Source: Acidimicrobiaceae bacterium (lineage in GTDB: Bacteria; Actinomycetota; Acidimicrobiia; Acidimicrobiales; Aldehydirespiratoraceae). Taken from it: a DNA stretch of 64,000 bases. The notes under the pieces were generated by a model. The model was not told the DNA's origin. It ran no database searches and saw only the letters and a program-made list of their open reading frames with translations. Positions 27,891 through 37,159 of this stretch are shown here, one piece after another. The position numbers and the translations under genes are program-made. The stretch is from NCBI GenBank assembly GCA_009843735.1, contig VYCW01000012.1, positions 1-64,000 of the forward strand, written 5' to 3'. Within the stretch, counting starts at the first letter, position 1. Every line of letters starts with the position of its first letter.

Positions 27891-28163
27891 ATGGTTGATG
27901 AAATACCCCCTGATCAGGCCCAGATCGAGTGGCTGGGCACGACCGCGGCCGCCAAACGCCTCGGCATCACCACGCGGACCCTCTACCGCTTCATCGACGA
28001 GGGCTACATCGCGGCCTACCGGATGGGCAGGGTCATCCGCGTCAAGGGCGAGGACGTCGACGCCTACATCGAGTCGTGCCGGATCGAGCCGGGAACGATC
28101 TCCCACCTGTACCCCGAGGTAGCCCCTCGAAGCGCGGACGCGGAGTCCGGAGACAGCGGCTGA
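27891..28163 (+). CDS. Excisionase-type helix-turn-helix DNA-binding protein
   Basis: The 90-residue protein is an HTH_17/MerR-like winged-helix domain (WLGTTAAAKRLGITTRTLYRFIDEG), with the wing in YRMGRVIRVKGEDVDAYIE. The C-terminal IEPGTISHLYPE segment is, as I remember, well conserved in actinobacterial homologues, which include BldC-like developmental regulators. AAAGG lies 13 bases before the ATG. No integrase or phage gene is close, so it is more likely a chromosomal regulator than a prophage excisionase. Targets are unknown. Confidence 0.8.
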   Translation: MVDEIPPDQAQIEWLGTTAAAKRLGITTRTLYRFIDEGYIAAYRMGRVIRVKGEDVDAYIESCRIEPGTISHLYPEVAPRSADAESGDSG

Positions 28164-28191
28164 GAGGCCGAGCTTGCGAGGCCGTGGCCCG

Positions 28192-28221
28192 AGCGGCCCG
28201 TGAGCGCAGCGAACAAGAGCG
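28192..28221 (-). repeat. 30-bp intergenic repeat, copy 2 (inverted)
   Basis: The reverse complement of this segment matches 26641-26670 in 28 of 30 positions. It lies between the convergent HTH gene and methyltransferase gene. The two copies flank ispH and the HTH gene in inverted orientation. Confidence 0.85.
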
Positions 28222-28243
28222 GGAGTCACTAGCCCCGGCGGGG

Positions 28244-29314
28244 TCAGGGCCGGATTTCGTAGTACCAGTTCGTCTTGTCCAGTTCGACCTCGTGGCGGAC
28301 GAAGCGGGTGAAGCCGCCGCTTCTCGCCATCTCCTCCAGCTTCCGCGGGTGAAGCCCCAGCGTCCCTAGACCCTCGCCGCCGGGCTCCGACAGGGCCGAG
28401 GACATGCAGTAGAAGACCGACATCGCGTACATGTAGGGGAGCAGGGGGATCTTGCGGTTGGCCTCGAGGTCGCCGCGTCCCTTGATGTCGGCCACCAGCC
28501 ACCAGCCGTCGTCGGCCACGTTCCTTCGGGCGGCCGCGATCGCCTCCTGCGGCCTGGGCAGGTCGTGCAGCACGTCGAGGGTCACCAGCAGGTCCGCCGG
28601 ACCGAATCGGTCCAGATCGTCGAAGGTGCCCTGCTCGAAGCTCAGGTTGTCGAGGCCCGCCTCGGCTGCGCTGGCGCGGGCGACTTCGAGCGCCTTGGAG
28701 GAGGGGTCGACGCCGATCACGGTGGCCGCAGGGAAACTCGACGCCAGCACACCGGCCGCCACCCCGGCCCCGCAGCCCACGTCGACGATGCGGGCGTCCG
28801 GTGAGCGCAGCCGGTCGGTGGCCCCGTCGAATGCCGCTAGCACCTCGGGCACCAGGAAGCTCTCCTGGCGGGCCGCCGACATGGCGCACTGCATGTGGCA
28901 CGCGTGGTCGCCGTGCTCGGCCCAGGTCATGCCCAGCCCGGACTGGAACGCCTCCAGGGTGCGCTCGATCTCGCGGTGGGTCATGGGCGGGCCGAACACG
29001 CCCGGCATGTAGGACCAATGGTCGCGGTCGGTGAGCGCCACCCTCGCCTCGGGCGTCAACGCGAAACGACCTTCGTCGTGCTGGACGAGGTCGGTGGCGA
29101 CCATGCCGTGCAGCCACTCGCGCAGCCATCGCTCCTGCAGTCCGGTCGAGGAGGCCAGCTCCGCGCTGGTGCAGGGCTCCGACTCCCGCAGCGCCTCCCA
29201 CAGACCCAGGCGGGTGCCGAGGTGCATCATTGCTGAGACCATCTCGCCCTGCTTGATCCGGAACAGTTCCAGCAGCGTCAGAGGCAGGCGTTCGGGGTCG
29301 AGTTCGGTGCGCAT
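28244..29314 (-). CDS. Class I SAM-dependent methyltransferase with N-terminal winged helix
   Basis: The 356-residue protein starts with a dimerisation/winged-helix region (LGTRLGLWEAL..., ELASSTGLQERWLREWLHGMV), as in O-methyltransferases. A Rossmann domain follows with SAM motif IVDVGCGAGVAAGVLA, then GVDPSSKALEVARA and LVTLDVLHDLPRP. The C-terminal FYCMSSALSEPGGEGLGTLG loop resembles the family that includes ubiquinone/C-methyltransferase-like enzymes. Substrate unknown. It begins 5 bases after the alkylsulfatase-like gene, so they probably form an operon. Confidence 0.85.
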   Translation of the reverse strand: MRTELDPERLPLTLLELFRIKQGEMVSAMMHLGTRLGLWEALRESEPCTSAELASSTGLQERWLREWLHGMVATDLVQHDEGRFALTPEARVALTDRDHWSYMPGVFGPPMTHREIERTLEAFQSGLGMTWAEHGDHACHMQCAMSAARQESFLVPEVLAAFDGATDRLRSPDARIVDVGCGAGVAAGVLASSFPAATVIGVDPSSKALEVARASAAEAGLDNLSFEQGTFDDLDRFGPADLLVTLDVLHDLPRPQEAIAAARRNVADDGWWLVADIKGRGDLEANRKIPLLPYMYAMSVFYCMSSALSEPGGEGLGTLGLHPRKLEEMARSGGFTRFVRHEVELDKTNWYYEIRP

Positions 29315-29319
29315 GGCGA

Positions 29320-30624
29320 TCAGTCTGGCCGCGGCTCGGGCCGGGCAATCGACTCGGAGCGGCGGGACGCGTCAAGGTAGAGGCCTCGAGCCATGAGCGA
29401 CAGCTCGCCGTCGCGCCGGGTCCGGTACACGTCGGCCCGGGTGGCGTGGGCCTCGGCGTCGGTGGGGGAGGCCTGAACGGCCCACTCCGCCAGCTGGCAG
29501 GCCAGGCGCAGCTCGCCGGCCTCGCACAACTCCGCCGCCCTGCGGGCCAGCCGGTCCGCGCCACCGGCCAGGGCGGCCACCTCCGCGGCCACCGCGCTGT
29601 CGGCCGCCGGCTTGAGCCGGGCCGGGTTGCCGTCGTGCCAACCGCCGTACAGGCGCCAGATATTGCGCACCACGAACTCGGGCTCGTCATAGGAGGGCCG
29701 CAGGTAGGGCTTGTCCAGCAGATGCTGCGGCACCCGCACGGTGTTGACGATCTCGTCGAGCGGGGAGCCGGCGTTCATCATCTCGAGCGTGTCGCGCACC
29801 AGTCCCTCGAGCGCCCCGGCGGTGGCATCCAGCACCCCGGCTATGCGCTCGGCGCCCGCGATGGGCAGGCCGTGGGCCGGGAACAGGAACTCCGGCCGCA
29901 GATCGATCATCCGACGCAGCGCCGCGGCCCATTCCGCGGGGTAGCGCTGTGCCTTCTGGGGATTGCCTGCGTTCGGGAACGCCCAGATGATCAGGTCCCC
30001 GGTGAACAGGGCCCGGATCTGCGGCACCCACGCGATGGTGTGATCGTCGGTCTCGCCCTTCTCGTGAATCAGCCGCACACCGCTCCCAGCCGCCTCCAGG
30101 TCGAGGCCGTCGGTGTAGGTCACCTGAGGCCTCACCCAGTCGCCGTGGAAGGACCCGAACTTGAAGTTGGAGCTGAACTGGCGGGCGTTGATGATCTCGT
30201 TGTACTCGCGGGTGAGGTCGTAGCGGTCGAGACGTCGCCCGACCCCGTCGTGGGCCACCACCGTCGGGGAGGGGCGCCCCCGGTCGGCGGCGTCGTCGAG
30301 GAAGGCCTGCGCCCCGCTCACATGGTCCACATGCCCGTGGGTGTAGACGATGGTGTCGACCGGGACATCGCGCCAGCGGCGCAGATGCTCCAGCGCCACG
30401 GCCGCGAAGCCCGGCAGCGACGTGTCGAGCACCACGAGCCCGCCGGCGCCGTCGAGCGTCCAGATGTGCGAGAACCCGCAGACCAGCCCCACACCCTCGG
30501 CCACCTCGTGGAACGAGCCGTCGACGGGGTTGATCGAGCGGGGCCCCTCATAGGCGGCTCCGTCGATGTAGCGGGCCGAGCGTTCAAGCAGGGACTCGGT
30601 CAATTGGCGCGCACTTCCTCGCAC
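29320..30624 (-). CDS. MBL-fold hydrolase, alkylsulfatase-like
   Basis: The GTG at 30624 gives 434 residues and is the first start downstream of tRNA-Gly; the longer ORF crosses the tRNA and is rejected. The zinc-binding motif THGHVDHVSG, the FTGDLIIWAFPNAGNPQKAQRY segment and FPAHGLPI follow SdsA1-type alkylsulfatases. The KPYLRPSYDEPEFVVRNIWR segment matches the dimerisation domain. It is shorter than the roughly 630-residue SdsA1 and has no signal peptide or sterol carrier domain. Substrate is unproven. No ribosome binding site of quality is seen before GTG, and it sits 9 bases from the tRNA. Confidence 0.82.
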   Translation of the reverse strand: MRGSARQLTESLLERSARYIDGAAYEGPRSINPVDGSFHEVAEGVGLVCGFSHIWTLDGAGGLVVLDTSLPGFAAVALEHLRRWRDVPVDTIVYTHGHVDHVSGAQAFLDDAADRGRPSPTVVAHDGVGRRLDRYDLTREYNEIINARQFSSNFKFGSFHGDWVRPQVTYTDGLDLEAAGSGVRLIHEKGETDDHTIAWVPQIRALFTGDLIIWAFPNAGNPQKAQRYPAEWAAALRRMIDLRPEFLFPAHGLPIAGAERIAGVLDATAGALEGLVRDTLEMMNAGSPLDEIVNTVRVPQHLLDKPYLRPSYDEPEFVVRNIWRLYGGWHDGNPARLKPAADSAVAAEVAALAGGADRLARRAAELCEAGELRLACQLAEWAVQASPTDAEAHATRADVYRTRRDGELSLMARGLYLDASRRSESIARPEPRPD

Positions 30625-30633
30625 TGGGGTCGG

Positions 30634-30705
30634 AGCGGGCGACCGGAATCGAACCGGCATCATCAGCTTGGAAGGCTGAGGTTCTAGCCGTTGAACTACG
30701 CCCGC
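30634..30705 (-). tRNA. tRNA-Gly (anticodon TCC)
   Basis: Read on the minus strand, the 72-nt cloverleaf has acceptor GCGGGCG/CGCCCGC, anticodon stem TCAGC/GCTGA with loop CTTCCAA, and T arm GCCGG/CCGGT around TTCGATT. The anticodon TCC reads GGA and, by wobble, GGG. CCA is not encoded. The downstream hydrolase gene begins only 9 bases after the tRNA 3' end, so both may share a transcript. Confidence 0.95.
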
Positions 30706-30714
30706 GGGCCCCTC

Positions 30715-30720
30715 ACGGTA
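30715..30720 (-). promoter_or_regulatory. Candidate -10 box for tRNA-Gly
   Basis: TACCGT on the minus strand ends 9 bases before the mature tRNA. No clear -35 box is visible. Confidence 0.4.
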
Positions 30721-30801
30721 GCGGCCCTTGACCACTGCGATGCTTCGAACATCAGGGCTGGACGGGGACGGGGCTCGCGTAGTGCCGCGGGACCGCACCG
30801 G

Positions 30802-30807
30802 TACACT
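30802..30807 (+). promoter_or_regulatory. Leaderless -10 box for tig
   Basis: TACACT ends 7 bases before the GTG chosen for trigger factor and supports that start over the upstream ATG at 30728. Confidence 0.6.
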
Positions 30808-30814
30808 CGCGGCC

Positions 30815-32251
30815 GTGCGCAGCAGCGTCGAGACGCTCACCGACAACCGCGTCAAGCTGACCGTAGAGTTGGATGAGGCAGAGTTCGAGACCGAGGTCGA
30901 GGCGGCCTTCAGGCGCATCGCCCACGAGGTGCGGATTCCGGGTTTCCGTCCCGGCAGGGCGCCCCGACGGCTGCTGGAGGCGCAGCTGGGACCGGCGGCG
31001 GGCCGGGCGGAGGCCCTGCGGGCCTCCCTGCCCGACTACTACGCCCGCGCCGTCGTCGAGCACGACGTCGACGTCATCGACGCGCCCCGCATCGAGGTCA
31101 CCGAGGGCGCGGAAGCGGGTCCGGTGTCCTTCGACGCGGTGGTCGACGTCCGTCCGGCCATCCTGGTGTCGGGCTACGACGAGTTGAGCGTGCAGATCCC
31201 CAGCCCTGCAGTCGACGAGGAGGAGATCGAGGCCGAGATCGACCGGTTCCGCAGGCAATTCGCGGAGCTGGCGCCGGTGAAGCGGGCCGCGGTCGACGGC
31301 GATCATCTCACCATCGACATCACCGGCGCCCTGGGCGGCGAGACCATCGACGGTCTCACTACCTCCGACTACGACTACCTGCTCGGCACCGGGGCGGTGG
31401 TGCCCGAGATCGACGAGAACCTGCGCGGCTCCAGCGCCGGCGACATCCTGGAGTTCCTGGCCTCGCATCCCGACCCCGACGAGGATCAGAAGCTCCGTTT
31501 CCGGGTGCTCGTCAAGGAGGTGCAGGAGGCTGTCCTGCCCGACTTCGACGACGAGTTCGTGGGGGCCAACACCGAGTTCGACACGGCCGAGGAGTTCCGC
31601 GGCGCGCTCGAGGCCGGACAGGCCAGAACCAGGGTGATGTACGCCGAATCGGTGCGCCGCGAGGCTGTCGCCGCCGCGGTGGCTGGTCTCGTCACCGACG
31701 AGGTTCCCGAGGCGATGATCGCGTCGGAGGTGGACGCGCGGCGCGAGAACCTGACCAGAGACCTCGCCCAGCGGGGCTACGAGCTCGACGACTACCTCGA
31801 CAGCATCGGCCAGTCCCGCGACGAGTTCGAGGGCGGCCTGCGGCTCAGCGCCGACCGCAGCGTCAAGCTGGATCTCGCGCTGCGGGCCGTGGCCGTGGCC
31901 GAGGGTCTCGAGGCGGACGACGAGGCGGTCGACGCCGAACTGGAGCAGGCTGTGGTCGCGGCCGGCAACGGCGCCGAGGTGGATGCGGCGGCCGAGACCG
32001 CCCGGCTGCGCGACGCGCTGGCCTCGTCCGGACGGCTGTCGGACATGCGTTCGCAGATCTCCAAGCGGACCGCCATGGAGTGGATCACCGAGCGGGTCGA
32101 GCTGGTCGATCCCGACGGGGAGGTCGTCGATCCGGAGCTGCTGACCCTTCCCGCCGACGTTGGCGAAGGCGCGGCGAGCCCTCAGGATGTAGACGCCGAT
32201 CCATCCCAGGACGAACAAACCCAGGACGAACAACCCCAGGACGTATCGTGA
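30815..32251 (+). CDS. tig: Trigger factor
   Basis: Trigger factor is the ribosome-bound chaperone and peptidyl-prolyl isomerase. The ribosome-docking motif appears as [14 protein letters not shown] near residue 45, followed by the PPIase domain ([16 protein letters not shown]...) and a helical C-terminal domain. The GTG at 30815 starts the protein at the usual [14 protein letters not shown] region and has a TACACT box 7 bases upstream. It has 478 residues. The acidic tail contains a tandem DEQ.QDEQ.QD repeat. The stop overlaps the clpP GTG. Confidence 0.95.
   Translation: MRSSVETLTDNRVKLTVELDEAEFETEVEAAFRRIAHEVRIPGFRPGRAPRRLLEAQLGPAAGRAEALRASLPDYYARAVVEHDVDVIDAPRIEVTEGAEAGPVSFDAVVDVRPAILVSGYDELSVQIPSPAVDEEEIEAEIDRFRRQFAELAPVKRAAVDGDHLTIDITGALGGETIDGLTTSDYDYLLGTGAVVPEIDENLRGSSAGDILEFLASHPDPDEDQKLRFRVLVKEVQEAVLPDFDDEFVGANTEFDTAEEFRGALEAGQARTRVMYAESVRREAVAAAVAGLVTDEVPEAMIASEVDARRENLTRDLAQRGYELDDYLDSIGQSRDEFEGGLRLSADRSVKLDLALRAVAVAEGLEADDEAVDAELEQAVVAAGNGAEVDAAAETARLRDALASSGRLSDMRSQISKRTAMEWITERVELVDPDGEVVDPELLTLPADVGEGAASPQDVDADPSQDEQTQDEQPQDVS
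32205..32245 (+). repeat. 15-bp tandem repeat in the tig tail
   Basis: CCCAGGACGAACAAA, CCCAGGACGAACAAC and a partial CCCAGGACGTA are consecutive, encoding a Q-D-E-Q acidic tail. The segment is less GC-rich than its surroundings. Confidence 0.9.
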
Positions 32252-32886
32252 GCATCAGCCCCCGCAACTACTTGGTCCCGACCGTGGTGGAGCAGACCAA
32301 CCGCGGCGAGCGTGCCTTCGACCTGTACAGCCGGCTCCTCAAGGAGAACATCATCTTCCTGGGCACCCCCATCGACGACGTGGTCGCCAACCTGATCTGC
32401 GCGCAGCTCCTGCACCTCGAGTCCGAGGATCCCGACAAGGACATCAACCTCTACATCAACAGCCCCGGCGGGGACATCAACTCGCTGTTCGCGATCTACG
32501 ACACGATGCAGTACATCAAGCCCGACATCACCACCATCTGCTTCGGTCAGGCTGCATCGGCTGCCGCCGTGCTGCTGGCGGCCGGTACCAGAGGCAAGCG
32601 CCTTGCCCTCCCACACGCCAAGATCCTCCTCCACCAGCCCTACGCGGGGGCGCACGGCGATGCCAGCGACATAGAGCGGATCGCCTCCGAGGTGGCCCGG
32701 CTGAAGAAGTCGTTGGAGGAGGTGCTCTCGGAGCACACCGGCCAGCCCATCGAGCAGATCGCCACCGACACCGACCGGGACTTCGTCATGACCGCCGAGC
32801 AGGCCAAGGAGTACGGGATCATCGACGAGGTGATCGAAGCGCGTAATGTGGTGGACAACAGCAGCGCCATTCGTGCGATCAGCTGA
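32248..32886 (+). CDS. clpP: ATP-dependent Clp protease proteolytic subunit ClpP
   Basis: ClpP is the barrel-forming serine protease that works with ClpX. The catalytic serine is in [12 protein letters not shown], the histidine in ILLHQPYAG and the aspartate in TDTDRDF. The 212-residue protein starts at GTG 32248 overlapping the tig stop. Only one clpP gene is here, whereas most actinobacteria carry tandem clpP1-clpP2. A second copy may lie elsewhere. clpX follows after 22 bases. Confidence 0.96.
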   Translation: MSISPRNYLVPTVVEQTNRGERAFDLYSRLLKENIIFLGTPIDDVVANLICAQLLHLESEDPDKDINLYINSPGGDINSLFAIYDTMQYIKPDITTICFGQAASAAAVLLAAGTRGKRLALPHAKILLHQPYAGAHGDASDIERIASEVARLKKSLEEVLSEHTGQPIEQIATDTDRDFVMTAEQAKEYGIIDEVIEARNVVDNSSAIRAIS

Positions 32887-32908
32887 CACTTGAAGGGGAG
32901 ACGACCGC

Positions 32909-34177
32909 GTGGCCAAGCTTGGTGAGGGTGGCGAGCTTCTGAAGTGCTCGTTCTGCGGCAAGTCGCAGAAACAGGTCAAGAAGCTCATCGCCGGCCCCGG
33001 CGTCTACATCTGCGACGAGTGCATCGACCTGTGCAACGAGATCATCGACGAGGAACTGGCCGGCCCGTCCGACGACCCCGTCGGCGAGCTGCCCGCCCCT
33101 CGTGAGATCTACACCTTCCTCGACGACTACATCGTCGGGCAGGACAGCGCCAAGCGCATCCTCTCGGTCGCGGTCTACAACCACTACAAGCGAGTGCAGC
33201 TCGGCGAGAGCCAGGACCCCGAGGTAGAGCTGCAGAAGTCGAACATCCTTCTCATCGGCCCGACCGGCTGCGGCAAGACGCTCATGGCCCAGACGCTCGC
33301 CCGGATGCTCAACGTGCCCTTCGCCATAGCCGACGCCACCGCCCTGACCGAGGCCGGCTACGTGGGCGAGGATGTGGAGAACATCCTCCTCAAGCTCATC
33401 CAGGCCGCCGATTACGACGTCAAGAAGGCCGAGAAAGGCATCATCTACATAGACGAGATCGACAAGATCGCCCGCAAGAGCGAGAACCCGTCGATCACTC
33501 GCGACGTGTCCGGCGAGGGCGTCCAGCAGGCACTGCTCAAGATCCTGGAGGGCACATCGGCGTCGGTTCCCCCGCAGGGAGGGCGCAAGCATCCCCACCA
33601 GGAGTTCATCCAGATCGACACCACCAACGTGCTGTTCATCTGCGGTGGTGCCTTCGCCGGCATCGAGAAGATCGTCGAGCGCCGCACCGGCGCCAAGGGA
33701 GTCGGCTTCGGAGCCGACATCCGCCGGCCCGAGGACAAGGACCTGGGCGCGATCTTCGCCGAGGTGCTCCCCGAGGACCTCACCAAGTTCGGGCTCATCC
33801 CCGAGTTCATCGGACGCCTGCCCGTGATGGGCGCAGTGCGCAGCCTCGAGCGTGAGGCCCTGATGCGCATCCTCGTAGAACCCCGCAACGCCCTCATAAA
33901 GCAGTACCAGAAGATGTTCCGCTTCGAGAACGTCGACCTCGTCTTCGACTCCGAGGCGCTGGAGGCGATCGCCGACGAGGCGATCAAGCGCGCCTCGGGG
34001 GCCCGAGGGCTCCGGGCCGTGCTCGAGGAGGTCCTGCTCGACACCATGTACGACCTCCCCGGCCGCGAGGACATCGAGACGGTGGTGATCGGCCGCGAGG
34101 ACGTGCTGCGCAACGTGAACCTCACGCTGGTGCCGCGCGCCGAGGGAGGCGACACGCGCTCCCGGCGCGCCAGCTGA
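32909..34177 (+). CDS. clpX: ClpX unfoldase ATPase subunit
   Basis: ClpX unfolds substrates and feeds them to ClpP. It has an N-terminal C4 zinc domain ([10 protein letters not shown]...CDECIDLC), Walker [13 protein letters not shown], Walker [12 protein letters not shown], and pore-loop and sensor motifs. At 422 residues it is normal. The GTG start is preceded by a GGGGAG ribosome binding site. The tig-clpP-clpX order is the widespread bacterial arrangement. Confidence 0.97.
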   Translation: MAKLGEGGELLKCSFCGKSQKQVKKLIAGPGVYICDECIDLCNEIIDEELAGPSDDPVGELPAPREIYTFLDDYIVGQDSAKRILSVAVYNHYKRVQLGESQDPEVELQKSNILLIGPTGCGKTLMAQTLARMLNVPFAIADATALTEAGYVGEDVENILLKLIQAADYDVKKAEKGIIYIDEIDKIARKSENPSITRDVSGEGVQQALLKILEGTSASVPPQGGRKHPHQEFIQIDTTNVLFICGGAFAGIEKIVERRTGAKGVGFGADIRRPEDKDLGAIFAEVLPEDLTKFGLIPEFIGRLPVMGAVRSLEREALMRILVEPRNALIKQYQKMFRFENVDLVFDSEALEAIADEAIKRASGARGLRAVLEEVLLDTMYDLPGREDIETVVIGREDVLRNVNLTLVPRAEGGDTRSRRAS

Positions 34178-34196
34178 CGAACGCGAGCGACCGCCC

Positions 34197-35495
34197 GTGG
34201 ACTACGGCGCGGCACTGGACCATCTCGACACCCTCATCAACTACGAGTCGACTCCCAGGGCCGGCCGCGTCCACGGACTGAGCCTCCAGTCGATGGAGGG
34301 CCTGGCGTCGGCCATGGGGGATCCGCAGCACCGCTACCGGGTCATCCACGTGACCGGCACCAACGGCAAGGGGTCCACCGTCCGGGTCACGGCCCGCCTG
34401 CTTCAGGAGATGGGCCTGCGAGTCGGCGCCTACACAAGCCCGCACCTGGTGGCTCCCACCGAGCGCATATCGGTCGACTCCGAGCCCATGGACCCGGAGG
34501 CCTTCGGTGCGGCCATCGGCGACGTGGCCCGCTTCACCGACCACATGCAGATGCGGGCCACCTGGTTCGAGACCGTGACGGCAGCCGCAATGCAGCACTT
34601 CGCCGATGTGGCCGTGGACGTGGCCGTGATCGAGGTGGGGATGCTCGGACGGTTCGACGCCACCAACGTGGTCGATGCCGAGGTGGCGGTGATCACCAAC
34701 GTCGGCCGCGACCACACCGACGGCGTAGGCGACTGGAGGCTGGCCGTAGCGCACGAGAAGGCGGGCATCGTCAAGCCCCGCTCGACCATCGTCTGCGGCG
34801 AGACCGACCCCCGCCTGCGCGACGTCTTCCGGGCCGAGCCCCATGCCGCCATGCTCGAGCGCGGCCCGGACTTCGGGACCGCCCGGGAGCGCCTCGCTAT
34901 AGGCGGGTGGGTGGCCGACTTTCACACGCCGTACGGGCGCCATACCGACTCGCTGATGTCCCTGCACGGCCGCCACCAGCTGGACAACGCCTCCCTGGCC
35001 GTGGCCACCGTGGAGGCCTTCTTCGAGGCGAGGCTGCCCGACGAGGTGGTGGACGACGCCCTGGCCGGCGTGAGGGTTCCGGGACGCTTCGAGATCGTGG
35101 GCCGCGAGCCCCTCGTGGTGCTCGACGGCGCCCACAACCCCGACGGGGCCCGCGCCGCCACAGCCACCCTCAACGACGACTTCGCGCCGTCGGGGAGCCG
35201 CTTCCTGGTAGTGGGGATGCAGTCCGGGCGCGACATCGCCGGCGTGCTGCAGGGCCTCGAGGCCGACCGGGCCGAGCGGGTGGTGTGCTGCACCGCTCCC
35301 ACCGCCCGCGGCATACCGGCCACGGAGGTCGCGGCCGCGGCGGCCTCGCTCGGCGCGCCCTCCGAGGCGGTCGACGATGTGGGCGCGGCCCTCGACCGCG
35401 CCCTCGAGCTCGCCGGCCCGACCGACGTCGTCACCGTGACCGGCTCCTTCACCGTGATCGGCGCGGCCAAGACCGCGCTGGCGGAGCGCCCGTAA
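34197..35495 (+). CDS. folC: Folylpolyglutamate/dihydrofolate synthase
   Basis: FolC adds glutamates to folates and, in many bacteria, glutamate to dihydropteroate. The P-loop is VTGTNGKGSTVRVTA, followed by GAYTSPHLVAPTERI and the C-terminal domain motif VVLDGAHNPDGARA. The protein has 432 residues with a GTG start. It directly precedes ndk, the standard actinobacterial order. The long ORF on the opposite strand here is a shadow. Confidence 0.95.
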   Translation: MDYGAALDHLDTLINYESTPRAGRVHGLSLQSMEGLASAMGDPQHRYRVIHVTGTNGKGSTVRVTARLLQEMGLRVGAYTSPHLVAPTERISVDSEPMDPEAFGAAIGDVARFTDHMQMRATWFETVTAAAMQHFADVAVDVAVIEVGMLGRFDATNVVDAEVAVITNVGRDHTDGVGDWRLAVAHEKAGIVKPRSTIVCGETDPRLRDVFRAEPHAAMLERGPDFGTARERLAIGGWVADFHTPYGRHTDSLMSLHGRHQLDNASLAVATVEAFFEARLPDEVVDDALAGVRVPGRFEIVGREPLVVLDGAHNPDGARAATATLNDDFAPSGSRFLVVGMQSGRDIAGVLQGLEADRAERVVCCTAPTARGIPATEVAAAAASLGAPSEAVDDVGAALDRALELAGPTDVVTVTGSFTVIGAAKTALAERP

Positions 35496-35535
35496 CACTC
35501 ACTTCCCGGCTCGCGGGGCGTGCCGGGAGTGCTTG

Positions 35536-35541
35536 TAGCAT
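35536..35541 (+). promoter_or_regulatory. Leaderless -10 box for ndk
   Basis: TAGCAT ends 7 bases before the ndk GTG. Confidence 0.6.
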
Positions 35542-35548
35542 CGCCGCC

Positions 35549-35956
35549 GTGAATCGCACTCTGGTCATCTGCAAGCCGGACGCAGTCGAGCGGGGCCTGG
35601 TGGGCGAGATCCTGGGCCGTTTCGAGCGGAAGGGCCTGCGGGTCGTGGCCGCCGAGCTGCGGACCCTCGGCGCCGACCTGCTCGCCCGGCACTACTCCGA
35701 GCATGTCGGCAAGGGCTTCTACGACGATCTAGTGGCCTTCATGAGCAGGAGCCCCGCAATGGTGGCCGTAGTGGAGGGTCCCACCGACACCTGGCGGGTG
35801 GTGCGGACCATGATGGGAGCCACCGACCCCCTGAAGGCCGACCCGGGCACCATCCGGGGCGATTTCGGCACCGAGGTCACCGAGAACCTGGTCCACGGCA
35901 GCGATTCAGCCGAGTCCGCTCAGCGCGAGGTGAGCCTGTTCTTTCCCGACCTGTAA
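35549..35956 (+). CDS. ndk: Nucleoside diphosphate kinase
   Basis: Ndk equilibrates nucleoside tri- and diphosphates by a phosphohistidine mechanism. The catalytic histidine is in ENLVHGSDS, and the family start NRTLVICKPDAVERGLVGEI is intact. With 135 residues it has the standard length. The GTG start has no ribosome binding site but has a TAGCAT box 7 bases upstream. Gap 35957-36103 separates it from mreB. Confidence 0.97.
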   Translation: MNRTLVICKPDAVERGLVGEILGRFERKGLRVVAAELRTLGADLLARHYSEHVGKGFYDDLVAFMSRSPAMVAVVEGPTDTWRVVRTMMGATDPLKADPGTIRGDFGTEVTENLVHGSDSAESAQREVSLFFPDL

Positions 35957-36103
35957 CCCGTGTTCGGGCCGGGCAGCGCCGCCGAGTGAAGATTGGTGGA
36001 TTTCCGATGCGCGCCAGCGCTCGCTATCGTCTAGCCTCCTTTCGGGCGTGCGGCCGGATCCATCGGCGCTGTGATAATCTCCGGAGCTGATCGAGGCGTG
36101 AGA

Positions 36104-37150
36104 ATGAGTACAGGGACCATGCAATCCGGGCTTGGGTGGGTCATGGGTCGCGACATGGCTCTGGACCTCGGCACCGCCAACACGGTCGTGTACGTCAGGG
36201 GCGAGGGGATCGTGCTCAACGAGCCCTCAGTGGTCGCCGTGAACACCCGCACCCGGAAGGTCCTCGCGGTGGGCTCCGAGGCCAAGAGCATGCTCGGGCG
36301 GACGCCCTCGCACATCCAGGCCGTGAGGCCGCTCAAGGACGGCGTCATCGCCGACTTCGACATGTGTCAGGAGATGCTCCGCTTCTTCGTGGAGCGCGTC
36401 CATCAGCGGCGCTGGACCAAGCCGCGGATGGTCATCGCAGTGCCGTCGGGAATCACCGGCGTGGAGCAGCGAGCCGTGCAGGAGGCGGCCGAGTCGGCCG
36501 GCGCCCGCCGGCCGACCCACATCATCGAGGAGCCCATGGCGGCCGCCATCGGCACCGGCATGAAGGTGTGGGAGCCGACCGGCAACATGGTCGTGGACAT
36601 CGGCGGAGGCACCACCGAGGTGGCCGTCATCTCGCTCGGCGGGATCGTGTCCAGCGAGTCCATCCGGGTGGGAGGCGACGAGTTCGACGACGCCATCGTT
36701 CAGTTCGTCAAGAAGGAGCACTCCCTGCTGATCGGGGAGCGGACCGCCGAGGAGATAAAGATCGTGCTCGGCTCGGCCCATCCCCTGCCGCGGGAGGCTC
36801 GGGCCGAGATCCGGGGCCGGGACCTTGTGAGCGGCCTGCCCCGGGTGGTGTCGATCACCACCGAGGACATCCGTGAGGGCTTGGAGGAGTCGGTCGTCGC
36901 CATCTGCGACGCGGTGAGGGGCACACTCGATCGCACCCCGCCGGAGCTGGCCGCCGACATCATGGAGTCGGGCATCATGCTCGCGGGCGGGGGCGCCCTG
37001 CTGAGGAATCTGGACCAGCGGATGGCCAACGAGACCGGCATGCCGATCACGGTCGCGGTCGATCCGCTCCACGCCGTGGTGAGGGGCTGTGGTCACGTGC
37101 TCGAGAACCTGGACCAGCTGACGGGCGATACCACGGCGAGCGACCTGTAG
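36104..37150 (+). CDS. mreB: Rod shape-determining protein MreB
   Basis: MreB is the actin-like filament that directs lateral wall synthesis. Nucleotide-binding motifs are DMALDLGTANTVVYV, MVVDIGGGTTEVAVISLGG and IMLAGGGALLRNLD. The chosen ATG (36104, MSTGTM) gives 348 residues. ATG at 36143 would start at the canonical MGRDMALDLGT, and GTG at 36071 is also open. No good ribosome binding site separates them. A TAATCT/GATAAT patch at 36073-36080 could be the -10 box. It heads mreBCD-mrdA-rodA, indicating a rod-shaped cell. Confidence 0.95.
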   Translation: MSTGTMQSGLGWVMGRDMALDLGTANTVVYVRGEGIVLNEPSVVAVNTRTRKVLAVGSEAKSMLGRTPSHIQAVRPLKDGVIADFDMCQEMLRFFVERVHQRRWTKPRMVIAVPSGITGVEQRAVQEAAESAGARRPTHIIEEPMAAAIGTGMKVWEPTGNMVVDIGGGTTEVAVISLGGIVSSESIRVGGDEFDDAIVQFVKKEHSLLIGERTAEEIKIVLGSAHPLPREARAEIRGRDLVSGLPRVVSITTEDIREGLEESVVAICDAVRGTLDRTPPELAADIMESGIMLAGGGALLRNLDQRMANETGMPITVAVDPLHAVVRGCGHVLENLDQLTGDTTASDL

Positions 37151-37159
37151 CGCCGGGCC

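Noticed and set aside
27891-28163. Excisionase-like gene as evidence for an integrated element
   Set aside because: No integrase, direct repeats or composition shift. Homologues of this type are common chromosomal regulators in actinobacteria.
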